A stretch of DNA of 22,512 bases from Sphacelaria rigidula (Eukaryota; Phaeophyceae; Sphacelariales): NCBI GenBank assembly GCA_964200075.2, contig CAXNAA020000330.1, positions 1 to 22,512 on the forward strand, given 5' to 3'. Positions 1 through 7,656 of the stretch are shown here, one piece after another. The number at the start of each line of letters is the position of its first letter. Positions within the stretch are counted from its first letter, which is position 1. The position numbers and the translations under genes were made by a program. The notes under the pieces were generated by a model. It was not told where the DNA came from and made no database searches. It saw only the letters and a program-made list of their open reading frames with translations.

Positions 1-10
1 CCCCCCCCCC
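1..10. repeat. Poly-C run at the window edge
   Basis: Ten C bases open the window, so the tract may continue to the left. It is the first of many G or C homopolymers in this region. Confidence 0.8.
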
Positions 11-63
11 TACCACAACACGTAAGTTTTTTGATTATGGTAGTTGAGCTGTGATAAATGAGG

Positions 64-64
<1 letters not shown>

Positions 65-107
<43 letters not shown>
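65..107. repeat. Poly-G run of 43 bases
   Basis: This is an uninterrupted G homopolymer, the longest in the window. It could be a real unstable tract able to form quadruplexes. It could also be an artefact, because two-colour sequencing reports absent signal as G and an assembly gap lies nearby. The sequence alone cannot decide. Confidence 0.9.
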
Positions 108-110
<3 letters not shown>

Positions 111-144
111 TCATTTTTGGTGTCCCTTATTCTTTTGTAAATTC

Positions 145-173
145 ACCACGTATCCCTTTCGAGACGGAGCACC
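145..173 (+). repeat. Dispersed repeat, copy A
   Basis: This 29-base core matches 3760-3788 at 25 of 29 positions, and all four differences are transitions. Both copies lie roughly 40 bases beyond a G run (65-107 here, 3708-3718 there). A match this long is unlikely by chance in a window of this size. It probably marks a decayed dispersed element. Confidence 0.6.
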
Positions 174-248
174 GTTCCTACCCCTAATGGAGACATCTCC
201 AACATTTACGTGCTCATTACCTTTCTTTCATACATTCCACAAAACCTT

Positions 249-338
249 GGGGGGGGGGGGGGGGGAGGGGGGGGGAGGGGTTTAAACAAAAAAATAGAAG
301 GTTGGTTTCGGTGGGGGTTTTTCCCCACAAAAAAAAAG
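249..338 (+). repeat. G-run and hairpin module, copy 1
   Basis: G runs at 249-265, 267-275 and 277-280 are followed by an A-rich spacer, a GAAGGTTGGTTTCGG block and a hairpin at 311-328 (stem GTGGGG/CCCCAC, loop GTTTTT), then an A tract that ends at the assembly gap. The same order recurs at 392-492. The function is unknown. Confidence 0.6.
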
Positions 339-348
339 NNNNNNNNNN
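339..348. other. Assembly gap of 10 N
   Basis: Ten unresolved bases interrupt the sequence between two copies of the G-run and hairpin module. The true gap length may differ. Reading frames crossing it should be disregarded. Confidence 0.95.
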
Positions 349-391
349 CGTCTTTTCAGCTGTTTTTTCTTCTTTCGGCGAGCCGGTGGCC

Positions 392-492
392 GGGGGGGGT
401 GGGGGGGGGGGGGGGGGGGAGGGGGGGGAAGGAGTTTTGACAAAAATATTGAAGGTTGCTTTCGGTAGGGTATTTACCCTATACAAAAAGAG
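392..492 (+). repeat. G-run and hairpin module, copy 2
   Basis: G runs at 392-399, 401-419 and 421-428 are followed by a block matching copy 1 (GAAGGTTGCTTTCGG) and a hairpin at 466-481 with arms TAGGGTA/TACCCTA. The arms differ from copy 1 but still pair, so the inverted symmetry is kept although the bases changed. A shorter third relative, the palindrome GGGTATACCC at 638-647, sits in a similar TTTTC...ACACAAAA context. Confidence 0.6.
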
Positions 493-750
493 GAATTACA
501 AAAGTATACCTACCAGAGTAAATTCCATATCTGAGTCTTCGGAACAGGGCTCGATAGTCTGCCAAACTCTATGCCGGACTGTGGGGTACACATTCCAGTA
601 TGATTCGGTATGGCGACCAAAAATTCTTCGCGTTTTCGGGTATACCCCACACAAAACAGACCTTGGATTCCATCACCACGAGTAGAGAGGAAGGAGTAGG
701 GCAAAGTTACCTCGTACAGCCCACAGTATCTGAATGTCTGCTTGACTCAC

Positions 751-843
751 CTTGTGCTGCTCCGATGAAACCTTCTTGCTGTTGAGAATCTCCTCCCCCT
801 TCTGTACGAACTCATCCGCTGCTTTTGACACAGGCTCTCCGTC
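751..843 (-). CDS. Candidate internal exon, 31 codons, unknown protein
   Basis: On the minus strand, 93 bases lie between an acceptor-like site (a pyrimidine-rich stretch around 875-893, then CCAG at 844-847) and a consensus donor, AAG followed by GTGAGT, with the exon ending at 751. The frame is open and the length divides by three, so the exon would be phase-neutral. The encoded peptide starts DGEPVSKAADEF and ends SSEQHK. It is hydrophilic, rich in K, E and Q, and probably helical. No family is recognised. The frame stays open upstream to 870, so the acceptor choice is uncertain. No partner exons could be assigned. Support is the donor quality plus the coding-like composition; a chance occurrence remains possible. 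Confidence 0.4.
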
Positions 844-984
844 CTGGTTTGTTTTTTGCAAGTCGACCACGATGCGAAAAAAAGACAGGAAATAACAGCA
901 AGAAACAAATTATGGGAAAGAGTAATCAGAAAAAAGACATCATCACTGTTTGGATGATGGTTCTCCCACCACCACCGTCACCAT

Positions 985-996
985 AATCATATGATT
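985..996. repeat. 12-bp perfect palindrome
   Basis: AATCATATGATT reads the same on both strands. It lies just after a short ACC repeat (967-976). It may be a protein-binding site or chance. Confidence 0.3.
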
Positions 997-1043
997 GGCA
1001 TTGTCATGCCGTTAGTAGGGGAAAAAAAAGGAGAGTCATACCA

Positions 1044-1063
1044 CGATACGGGGTCGATACGGG
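1044..1063. repeat. 11-bp tandem duplication
   Basis: CGATACGGG occurs twice, starting at 1044 and at 1055, separated by GT. It is followed by GTATTTTGAA, which resembles the inner end of the inverted repeats of the elements at 8825-9333. That resemblance is too short to be meaningful alone. Confidence 0.4.
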
Positions 1064-1127
1064 TATTTTGAACCATTTCTTCCCCAAAATTCCACTTCAA
1101 ATCTTGGTTGAAAGCAGCAAGAGTTGG

Positions 1128-1217
1128 TCAAAACGCGCTTGTTGCCAATAAATTACGCCCGATCACGAACTGATCGACACCGTCTTCATCCACATACGAA
1201 CGCACTCCAGGTATTTT
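1128..1217 (-). pseudogene. Possible retropepsin C-terminal fragment of an LTR retrotransposon
   Basis: The minus-strand frame includes the stretch VDEDGVDQFVIGRNLL and ends 6 residues later at a TGA. In Ty3/gypsy-type aspartic proteases the C-terminal part commonly carries an acidic V-D-x-D stretch followed by hydrophobic-(L/I)G-(R/M)-D-hydrophobic-L. The observed IGRNLL fits this except for N in place of the usual D. No catalytic DT/SG motif is visible upstream in the frame, where the sequence instead runs through a poly-C tract (1269-1280), and no reverse transcriptase, RNase H or integrase motif follows. If the call is right, this is an isolated decayed fragment. The match is short and made by eye, so a chance resemblance is quite possible. 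Confidence 0.3.
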
Positions 1218-1268
1218 CAGGTCTCCTGACAGACGTGTGAGCCCTTTCCTTCGTGGAAGCAAATCTCT

Positions 1269-1290
1269 CCCCCCCCCCCCTCTCCCCCCC
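1269..1290. repeat. Poly-C/poly-pyrimidine tract
   Basis: A run of 12 C, then TCT, then 7 C. It is G-rich on the minus strand and could form a quadruplex there. Confidence 0.6.
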
Positions 1291-2104
1291 TCACATTGTA
1301 GCATGACTCTGAAAGGAAAAAATGTGAAGATCATTGAATGTTCATCCGCCGTCATGATCTATGTGCACGTTTGTGACAAGGCCAAGCAATAACCTTTCTT
1401 CGAAAAAACGAAATAATTATCGAAAAAATCATAAGCATCATATTGAGAAAATAATTTTTATCATACGTAACGGGATTTCTCAACTTCCAACAAAGAAAAA
1501 CGCTGCCTTATTATATTCTACTTGACCCTGTGACCGCGAACATAGGTCGCCTGCTGAAACATCATCACTTTGCACTCCAATAATTAGCGCATGACCAGAT
1601 CACCCACCCTCGCGATAAAAAAGGATTCAAGTCCGGCACGGATTTCTTCTTTTAACCAAACCAAACCACTGACTCGGGTATCACCAAACCGTGTTTTCAT
1701 GGCGCATTGCATCTTTGTTCATGCCGACATCATCCACGAAGATCACACCCAGGTGTCATTACACCAACACCAACAACAGGCTTTCAAACCTTTTGGCACG
1801 CTTCGAATCATTACGAATCAACCTCACGCACACTTCGCTACCATTTGACCGCCAGAGTCGCGGGTCATCTGGGCCATGGGCCATACTGTTTCGAGTAGAA
1901 TCTGCTTCGAACCGATCGGAAACACAATAAAAAATCATCACAAACACGATGCAGGTTAGTCCGAGTTAGGCTACATTATATTCATGGTTGACACATTTCT
2001 ACAACCATCACTGATCTTGATCGTAACCCAAGGCATACCGAGAACTCTCGGGCAAAAGAGGTGCAAAGGGCTCCCCGGTTCAAGTGTGGTGTTGGTAGTG
2101 GTGG

Positions 2105-2148
2105 AATCGGCGCCTATAGCGCCGATTTGGACGCAAATGCGTTTTGCG
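2105..2148. other. Two adjacent hairpins
   Basis: The first has a perfect 9-bp stem, AATCGGCGC (2105-2113) with GCGCCGATT (2119-2127), and a 5-base loop CTATA. Four bases later a second has a 6-bp stem, CGCAAA (2132-2137) with TTTGCG (2143-2148). The pair may form a structured RNA or cruciform. No T-run follows, so a Pol III or bacterial-type terminator is not indicated. Confidence 0.5.
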
Positions 2149-2356
2149 CACGCTGAAAGCACACAGGTCTGTCGAGCCTCACTCGAGATCCGATTCTCGT
2201 TCCTCACACTCATCTCAAATAGTATCAACCATGAGCAAATTGTGGCCCAACTCGGGTTATAACCCTTAGACAGCGAGCATCGCCTCGGAACAGTTTCACA
2301 GGTGTACAGTCCAGAGACATCCGAGGGTTTCCAGTGGTCGTGGGGAAGTGGATTTC

Positions 2357-2358
<2 letters not shown>

Positions 2359-2387
<29 letters not shown>

Positions 2388-2388
2388 G
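2359..2388. repeat. Poly-G run of 30 bases
   Basis: Uninterrupted G tract, followed by a GC-rich segment and then an assembly gap at 2455. This is the same G-run-beside-gap arrangement as at 249-428. Confidence 0.9.
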
Positions 2389-2454
2389 CGGGCCCGGCGC
2401 GGGGACACACCAACAAGAAACGTTTTGGGTGGACGCTCCGCGGAAAACAAACCC

Positions 2455-2463
2455 NNNNNNNNN
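2455..2463. other. Assembly gap of 9 N
   Basis: Nine unresolved bases directly abut a G-rich block. Confidence 0.95.
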
Positions 2464-2508
2464 GGGGGGGGGGTGGGGGGTGGGGGGGGGCGGGGGGGGG
2501 GGGGGGGG
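2464..2508. repeat. G-rich block, quadruplex-capable
   Basis: G runs at 2464-2473, 2475-2480, 2482-2490 and 2492-2508 are separated by single T, T and C bases. This is a textbook quadruplex pattern, but it lies against the gap, so base accuracy is doubtful. Confidence 0.8.
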
Positions 2509-2580
2509 AACTGTTCGCGGCGCAGCCCGGAAGCTCACCAAGTAAACCGTACGTGTTTGCAAGTTAACCCGCGGAAAATT

Positions 2581-2931
2581 CTACGCCAGCGACGAGACCC
2601 GCGAGGCGCGGTATGACCATCCCGAATAATCACAGCCTTCAAAATGAGCACATACTTCCTCGACAGGTCTGTAGTGTTGTTGAACACTAAGCAGACGCAT
2701 CAGCAGCATGCAGTAAATTGAGTTCAGTGGAGAGCGATGGCACGCTGACTGCTTATATATAGCCCTTGTATCCAGCGGAGACCTACCGCACACATACTGA
2801 CTCTGTAGGCTTTTGACTCCAAGGTCAAAACCGGTCAGGCGTTCTCCGGGACTATTTTCTATGTAGATGCCCAGCATCCACATGATATTGTCTGGCGAGA
2901 GTAGAGCTGTTTTGAACCCCAGATTTGGCAT
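2581..2931 (-). CDS. Open frame of 116 residues, unknown
   Basis: The minus-strand frame begins with an ATG in a fair eukaryotic context (A at -3). The conceptual protein starts MPNLGFKTALLS, is mixed in composition with five cysteines, and shows no signal peptide, membrane segment or recognised domain. A frame of this length is expected by chance in a window of this size, so length does not support it. No splice or promoter signal was found that favours it. Confidence 0.15.
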   Translation of the reverse strand: MPNLGFKTALLSPDNIMWMLGIYIENSPGERLTGFDLGVKSLQSQYVCGRSPLDTRAIYKQSACHRSPLNSIYCMLLMRLLSVQQHYRPVEEVCAHFEGCDYSGWSYRASRVSSLA

Positions 2932-3128
2932 AGTCCATCTCAGTCCAACTGAGGGGGTTGCTGTCTGAGCGTTAACTCTACTGTCGAAAACCGCTAGGTC
3001 ACCCTCACTTTGACATAGTGTTTCTCACCTTTTTTGTCTGGTGAAAAATGGCCCTCTACGGTTGCACCATTTCAGAACAAAAAGGCTGCACTTTTTTGCG
3101 CACAGTATTAACACTTCTTTTTTGCAGC

Positions 3129-3298
3129 TATTCACGGTTAGGACGAATCATCACGACTACGAGTCACCAAGTCCACGATTTCTTCGGCCTGACTGCCCGA
3201 AAGGGAGAAAAAAGTTGACCGCTGCTACAAGGGGTATCCACACAACGTGTGCGCCATTCCACGTGTCTGGGCTACGTGTACCTGGGCTGCAACGTTGA
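3129..3298 (+). CDS. Candidate terminal exon after a strong acceptor
   Basis: A good 3' splice site (CTTCTTTTTTGCAG, ending at 3128) precedes an open frame. It is read from the first base after the AG and ends at a TGA at 3296-3298, giving 55 codons plus stop. The peptide begins LFTVRTNHHDY and is basic (it contains KGRKK). No domain is recognised and no upstream exon with a matching donor was identified. The pyrimidine tract and AG are directly visible; the exon status is inference. Confidence 0.25.
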
Positions 3299-3943
3299 AA
3301 ACAAAGCCTGGGGATTGATTTGTACGAGTCGAATCAATGATACCAAAACCAAGTAATTTTCAGATGAATCATTATTCGTCCGACCCTTGAAGCTTTTCAC
3401 CATCACTTGTCCAGAGTGTGAAAAAAAGGATCTCGGCGAGATACGAAGAGAAGACATGTGTCTTCGGGGGTTTCGAAAAGTGGCACAAAGTGACTGCGCC
3501 GAGATTCGAACTCGTCCCAACAGCCATACGGTTTCGACGTTATCCAACAGGGACCCAGGGGCGACCAGAATGCAACGCATATTAACACACGAGGACGATA
3601 AATCGAATATTCCCCCCCAAAGCCGAGGAGCCATCCCCACCGCCGCATTAGTACAGGGTGTGCACAAAACTAATGACCCAAGCAGTAACAGTAGTTTGTG
3701 GGTCGTGGGGGGGGGGGCGTACTCCTTTGTTGTTTGCCTCAAGTCACTTGACCATATTGACCACGCATCCCTCTCGAGGTGGAGCACCTCTGGTTGGGGG
3801 GGGAAGAAGGGACGGGCGACTTGACACCAAGAAGCTTTTGACCGAAGATCTTGGTGGAATGCAAAAAGCGTCGCCACTTGGTCGACATCACCCGACGATC
3901 TTTCATTATCCTGCGTTACGCTAGTCTCCATCCATCCATCCAT
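3272..3943 (-). CDS. Longest open frame in the window, 223 residues, unknown
   Basis: From the ATG at 3943, which lies inside the CCAT microsatellite, the minus-strand frame runs 223 codons to a stop at 3272. A frame this long is somewhat unexpected by chance: a rough estimate with a 3/64 stop rate gives under 0.1 per window. The conceptual protein starts MDGWMETSVTQD. It has a hydrophobic stretch, KLLLLLGSLVL, near residue 85, which could be a short membrane segment or simply reflect a GT-rich strand. It also crosses a dispersed-repeat copy and a tRNA-like 3' half, and the opposite strand is open for 145 codons as well. Those facts argue for low stop density rather than a gene. No family is recognised. 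Confidence 0.25.
   Translation of the reverse strand: MDGWMETSVTQDNERSSGDVDQVATLFAFHQDLRSKASWCQVARPFFPPQPEVLHLERDAWSIWSSDLRQTTKEYAPPPTTHKLLLLLGSLVLCTPCTNAAVGMAPRLWGGIFDLSSSCVNMRCILVAPGSLLDNVETVWLLGRVRISAQSLCATFRNPRRHMSSLRISPRSFFSHSGQVMVKSFKGRTNNDSSENYLVLVSLIRLVQINPQALFSTLQPRYT
3478..3535 (-). pseudogene. tRNA-like 3' half (T arm), degenerate
   Basis: On the minus strand, CGAG-TTCGAAT-CTCG forms a four-pair T stem around a canonical seven-base T loop, matching the internal B-box promoter consensus. About 50 bases upstream lies TGGTCGCCCCTGG, a poor A-box. The 3' strand after the T arm (CGCAGTC) finds no complementary acceptor strand upstream, so no complete cloverleaf can be drawn. This is a tRNA relic, a SINE fragment or chance; B-box 7-mers alone are expected a few times in this window. 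Confidence 0.25.
3760..3788 (+). repeat. Dispersed repeat, copy B
   Basis: Matches 145-173 at 25 of 29 positions, with only transitions between the copies. It lies about 40 bases after a G run at 3708-3718, the same arrangement as copy A. Confidence 0.6.
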
Positions 3944-3950
3944 CCATCCA
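3928..3950. repeat. CCAT tetranucleotide microsatellite
   Basis: Nearly six units of CCAT (23 bases, no interruptions). Confidence 0.95.
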
Positions 3951-4254
3951 CACAATACAACGCCTCAAACTGAACGAAGTCTCGTGGCTCCTTTGGGACT
4001 ACTGATAATTCGTCCGGACCTTTCCCCAATCGCCCGGTATAGCCCCTCTCTCCCGCCTCTCTCCCTCGACAAATTCTTCAAAATCCCTTCACCAAAATCC
4101 CATGGACCGCACTGATATACCTTATCAACAACACTACTGCAACTTGAACCAACCTGCCCCTCGTGATGCTCCAATTTTTGCTCCTTGTCGTTTTGCCATA
4201 ATGGATCCGCCGATTGCGAATTGTCATCAGCTGACTCGCCCCCTGCAATCGGTT

Positions 4255-4303
4255 CCCCCCCCCCCCCCCCGCCCGCCGCCTGTTCTGTCTCTCCCCCCCC
4301 CCC
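4255..4303. repeat. Poly-C tracts
   Basis: C runs at 4255-4270 (16) and 4293-4303 (11) are separated by a GC-rich linker. The minus strand is G-rich and quadruplex-capable. A pyrimidine-rich stretch (about 4020-4080) lies just upstream. Confidence 0.85.
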
Positions 4304-4595
4304 GCCGCCATCACCGCCTCCTGCTCCTCCCTGATGCTCCGAAATTTTTGGGATCGCACTAGTTTCGAATTTTGGTGTCCGTGCCTAGACGGGCCGGTCA
4401 CACAACATTAGCAACAAAAATGAGAAAAAAATAACAGGTGGAAAATAGTGACGACGACATGCATAGTAACAACGGAAGAACTAATACGTATTTTGTGCCT
4501 CGCCGGCCGGGCGGCCGTACACCACCAGCACACGAGAAGAAAAAAAGAGGGAGGGGCGTGAAGAACGAGTAAAAACATAAATAGATGCGAAAAGT

Positions 4596-4610
4596 CAACT
4601 ATTATAGTTG
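4596..4610. repeat. 15-bp palindrome
   Basis: CAACTAT-T-ATAGTTG, two perfect 7-base arms around one base. Possible dimeric binding site; no context supports a specific factor. Confidence 0.4.
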
Positions 4611-4837
4611 TTCACCTGCAGAGTGATCACCTGTATGACTGTAAACTGGACGAAGACGTTACAGATGCAGATCCAACGGTGGATTGATAAAAAATCCATA
4701 AATTTGGTAAATCTGCACAGCCGAGTTCCGGGATTCCAGGCGACAGTATCTCGTCGGTAAAAACAATTCAACATAACAAGAGCCACCGCCCGTCCCCTGG
4801 GAGTCACAACCGATTATGTACCCGGTGAATGCCCAAG

Positions 4838-4925
4838 AGCCGAGGCTCACAAGAGTGGTAGGGCGGTACGTGTACTGCGCCAAGTTGACGAGAGGTTTCA
4901 GTGGGTTCGATCCTCGAGACTGCCG
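4838..4925 (+). pseudogene. tRNA-like sequence, degenerate
   Basis: GTGGGTTCGATCCTC (4901-4915) resembles a T arm with a B-box. Upstream, a GCTC (4844-4847) can pair with GGGC around a GTGGTA D-loop-like stretch. The T stem pairs poorly and the acceptor ends do not match. Without a full cloverleaf this is at best a relic. Confidence 0.15.
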
Positions 4926-5043
4926 CGAGCAAAGTGCTCCGAAGGCTGGGGGAGTCTACCCCCACATGACTGCCGCAAGGCGGATTAGCAGAGCATCCGG
5001 GCAATCGGCAAACTTGCCCGTTCGCGGGGGAAGCAATAGGTGA

Positions 5044-5470
5044 GGTTCCCTCGTTCTTTGAAGGAAAAAAAATGAAGACAATAAATACATGATGCAGGTC
5101 GAATCGACAGCCCGTCACTTGACCATGGCTACTCCTTGATCTTGACGCCAATATTTCAAGGAAGATAATCACACCTCACCTCGCTCGCGGCTCAACGCTT
5201 CACATAAATGTTGTAGAGGTTCGAATGAAACAAAAACTTTGCCATGCGATGCATAGCTTCAGAAATGGTTGTGGATAGTGGGGATGATTTCGACACTAGT
5301 CACTTCGTGTGTGATTGTTATACTGTATGCCCCACGAGGAGAAAAAAAAAAGAAGCTGGATTGAACGCAAAAAAAAAGAGTAAAAGGTGGCCAAGACAAG
5401 AAAAAACTTGATAGACAGGGATGGGATACATCAAGATTTGATCGTGGAGAAATGACGGAACTTTTTATTC
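5044..5470. other. Stretch without a supported gene
   Basis: Nothing convincing is visible here. The stretch holds short A runs (5341-5352, 5371-5379) and a few chance frames. GGTTCGAATGA at 5219-5229 resembles a B-box but has no partner A-box. Confidence 0.5.
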
Positions 5471-5967
5471 ATGGTTGGCAACTGAATCAAATATAGAGCT
5501 TCATGTGAAAGGTGGTGAATGGTTGACAGACAATTGTTACCACAATTGTCGCTCGGCAAGTAAAAAAAAGACATGGTGGGGAAAACCCCGGAAGGCATCG
5601 TCTCCGACCAGCCTACCGAAAGAGCGAACAGCAAACCATCCAACAGCTCCCTCTCTTGCGTCACTGTCACACACTGCCAACTTTCAGGGGCAACACCCAC
5701 GCTACTGCTACAAGACCAAACCAACCAGCGGTGGCAATGGCAATATGAAAATCATTCAACTCATGGCAGCACTACCATCACGACGCTCACGAAATCATCT
5801 TACGGCAGCACGACCTTCACTACTCCACGACGACCACCTTACAGCAACAGCAGTACACCCCACCAAGCACAGAAAACGATAAATTGACCGTCACTAAATA
5901 AAAAAAGGTCGCTTGACCCCCTCCATCGAACCACTGACCTCTTCCACCCTGCGCTCTTCCCCCCCAG

Positions 5968-6089
5968 GAAAGTTGGAGTTCAGCACGGCGCCCACATTTA
6001 AACCCAACAGAACAAGCGCTGCCGCGGCAAGTGCCAGCTGCCAAAACGCGACGCGTTGCCGCTTGCTTCCTGGACCTGGACAAGAATGA
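5968..6089 (+). CDS. Candidate terminal exon after a strong acceptor
   Basis: A pyrimidine tract ending in CCCCCCCAG (5959-5967) is a strong 3' splice site. Reading with two leading bases gives 39 codons, starting KLEFSTAPTF and ending at a TGA at 6087-6089; a second frame with no leading bases is also open past this point. The first peptide has an alanine/serine-rich middle and a short C-N-A-T-R-C cysteine pair. No domain is recognised and no partner exon was found. The splice signal is seen; coding status is inferred and weak. Confidence 0.25.
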
Positions 6090-6221
6090 CATTACGTAAC
6101 GCGTGATGCATTGCAGCATCAGTAAACACAGTTTTGTGACAACGACTTCTCGTTGCTTCCCTATCCTCCCCTCTTCAAACTTGGTCAGGGGAGGGGGTTT
6201 TGGTGGGCCAAGACCTCGCTT

Positions 6222-6322
6222 CTACACACAGTAGCTAGAGTACAGGACGTCAGCAAGACGATGATGAGGAGGTGGAAGTGTCACGCACTCTGCTTCGTCA
6301 TAATTTACCACATCGCGGAAAT
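6222..6322 (-). CDS. Candidate terminal exon on the minus strand
   Basis: On the minus strand CTCTCATTTTTTCCATCAG ends at 6323, a good 3' splice site with a clear pyrimidine tract. Two bases then 32 codons run to TAG at 6222-6224. The peptide begins FRDVVNYDEAEC and ends SSYCV; it is acidic at first, then has a PPPHH segment. The same frame is open upstream of the acceptor for about 80 codons, so the acceptor may be fortuitous and the whole frame (to about 6575) an alternative. No domain is recognised. Confidence 0.3.
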
Positions 6323-6888
6323 CTGATGGAAAAAATGAGAGCTGGAATGTAGCCAGTACTCCCATACTTTCATCCGTGCTGGTGTTTCTCGTTACAGCAG
6401 CAAGCTCATCACATCGTTGACGACCTCGCCATATCAGGTTGGCCCAAGCGGAGAAAAACGAACTGTTTCCAGAGAATCTTCGTCCCCAGATTGGGAGCTG
6501 TTTCCGTGTGGTGTGTTGTCTCCATAGCAATTGTATCATGGACGCCAGTCTACAATTTTCGGTGAATGTGGGCACATCAGCCTGGGTTACACAGGAGTAA
6601 TGTCAACACAGCCGCGTTTTTTTTTCTTCCAACTTTTATTACTACTCCATCTTTTGTCTGCGGTGCTTGCCTTCCTGTTTGCTCCGGGAATGGCTTATAG
6701 AGGTACCTTTTCCCCCGTGGACTGTGGAGTCGAACTTCGTGTACCCACGACGACACAGTCGCTCTTCACTGTCGAGCATGGTGCGAGAAAAAAGAAAAGA
6801 AAAAACGTGTGACTTCACCGAGTTCCAGACCCGCGTCGCAACCGTCAGAAGCTCTCGCGGTTATGTTAGCGTCTGGAATCTTCTTGAG

Positions 6889-7152
6889 ATGAGCAAGAGA
6901 ATCAACCCCACGAAGATCATCGCGATCATCATACCATGGTCCGCTTCGTGTTGTCCTGTTCACCCCAGCTCGTCCACGCAAATCCATCGTTGACACATAT
7001 TTGGATAACCCCAATTTCAACAAGGCCTACCAAGACCCCTCGGGCAAGAGGGCTAATAAAATGGGTGCCCTGGTAGTCAAAGGGCGCATTGGCAGACCTC
7101 AAATCGGTGCCTCGGTGCGATTTCTACAAAAACATGCTCCGCACACTCTGTG
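6889..7152 (+). CDS. Open frame without ATG start, unknown
   Basis: A frame opens after a TGA near 6886 and runs about 87 codons to TGA at 7150-7152. Its central part (starting RPRKSIVDTYLDNP) is hydrophilic and ends in a basic K-G-R-I-G-R segment. It has no initiating ATG and no clear acceptor. The length is within chance expectation. It is recorded only because its composition looks more protein-like than that of its neighbours. Confidence 0.12.
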
Positions 7153-7223
7153 AGAGCGCTCGGACCTGTGAGCCCGACGGAAGATCCGTACCTCGACGTT
7201 CACACTTAGCCTCAAGGCCGCGG

Positions 7224-7622
7224 TGCGGGTAGTCCATCTGGATCACCTGTACTTTTTCAAGTGAATAATAAAGCCGATTCAGCAAGTGACCTACCCTCGC
7301 GGTCGAAGTATTGACTGAGGAATGTTTCAACCATGAATCTGGGTTGGCGAACTGAAGATTACTTCGCCACTCAACGCTTCGACTGCCGGAGGCCTGGTCA
7401 ATACACGGAATCAGTCCATCATTTTTAGTTGTTCATCACTGACTTGTGTTAAAAAAAAATGATACCGATTCCGTCAATGGATAGCCTTCGGCGGACTAAA
7501 GGATAACACTGTTTGGCGGCCGGAATGGGCGGGTCATTACGATCGACTCTTGTACAACGAGAGTAGGTCATCTGTTAAATTGGCATAGAACAAGTGTGCA
7601 AGATCCAGATGGACTACCCGCA
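7224..7622. repeat. 21-bp perfect inverted repeat spanning ~400 bp
   Basis: The 21 bases at 7224-7244 are exactly reverse-complementary to 7602-7622 (core GGGTAGTCCATCTGGATC). A perfect 21-base inverted match within 400 bases is far beyond chance. Similarity does not extend further inward. It could be the ends of a small non-autonomous element or a residue of an inverted duplication. No target-site duplication is evident immediately outside. Confidence 0.6.
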
Positions 7623-7656
7623 TCGCGATGTAACGGTCAAGCAAAATGTACAACCG

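Noticed and set aside
58-486. Glycine- or proline-rich reading frames across the G runs
   Set aside because: They are translations of homopolymer G/C and cross an N gap, so they carry no coding information.
2296-2616. Glycine/proline-rich frames around the second gap
   Set aside because: Same homopolymer and gap artefact; the frames include unresolved bases.
5211-5235. GGTTCGAATGA resembling a B-box
   Set aside because: A lone heptamer match; no tRNA-like sequence around it.
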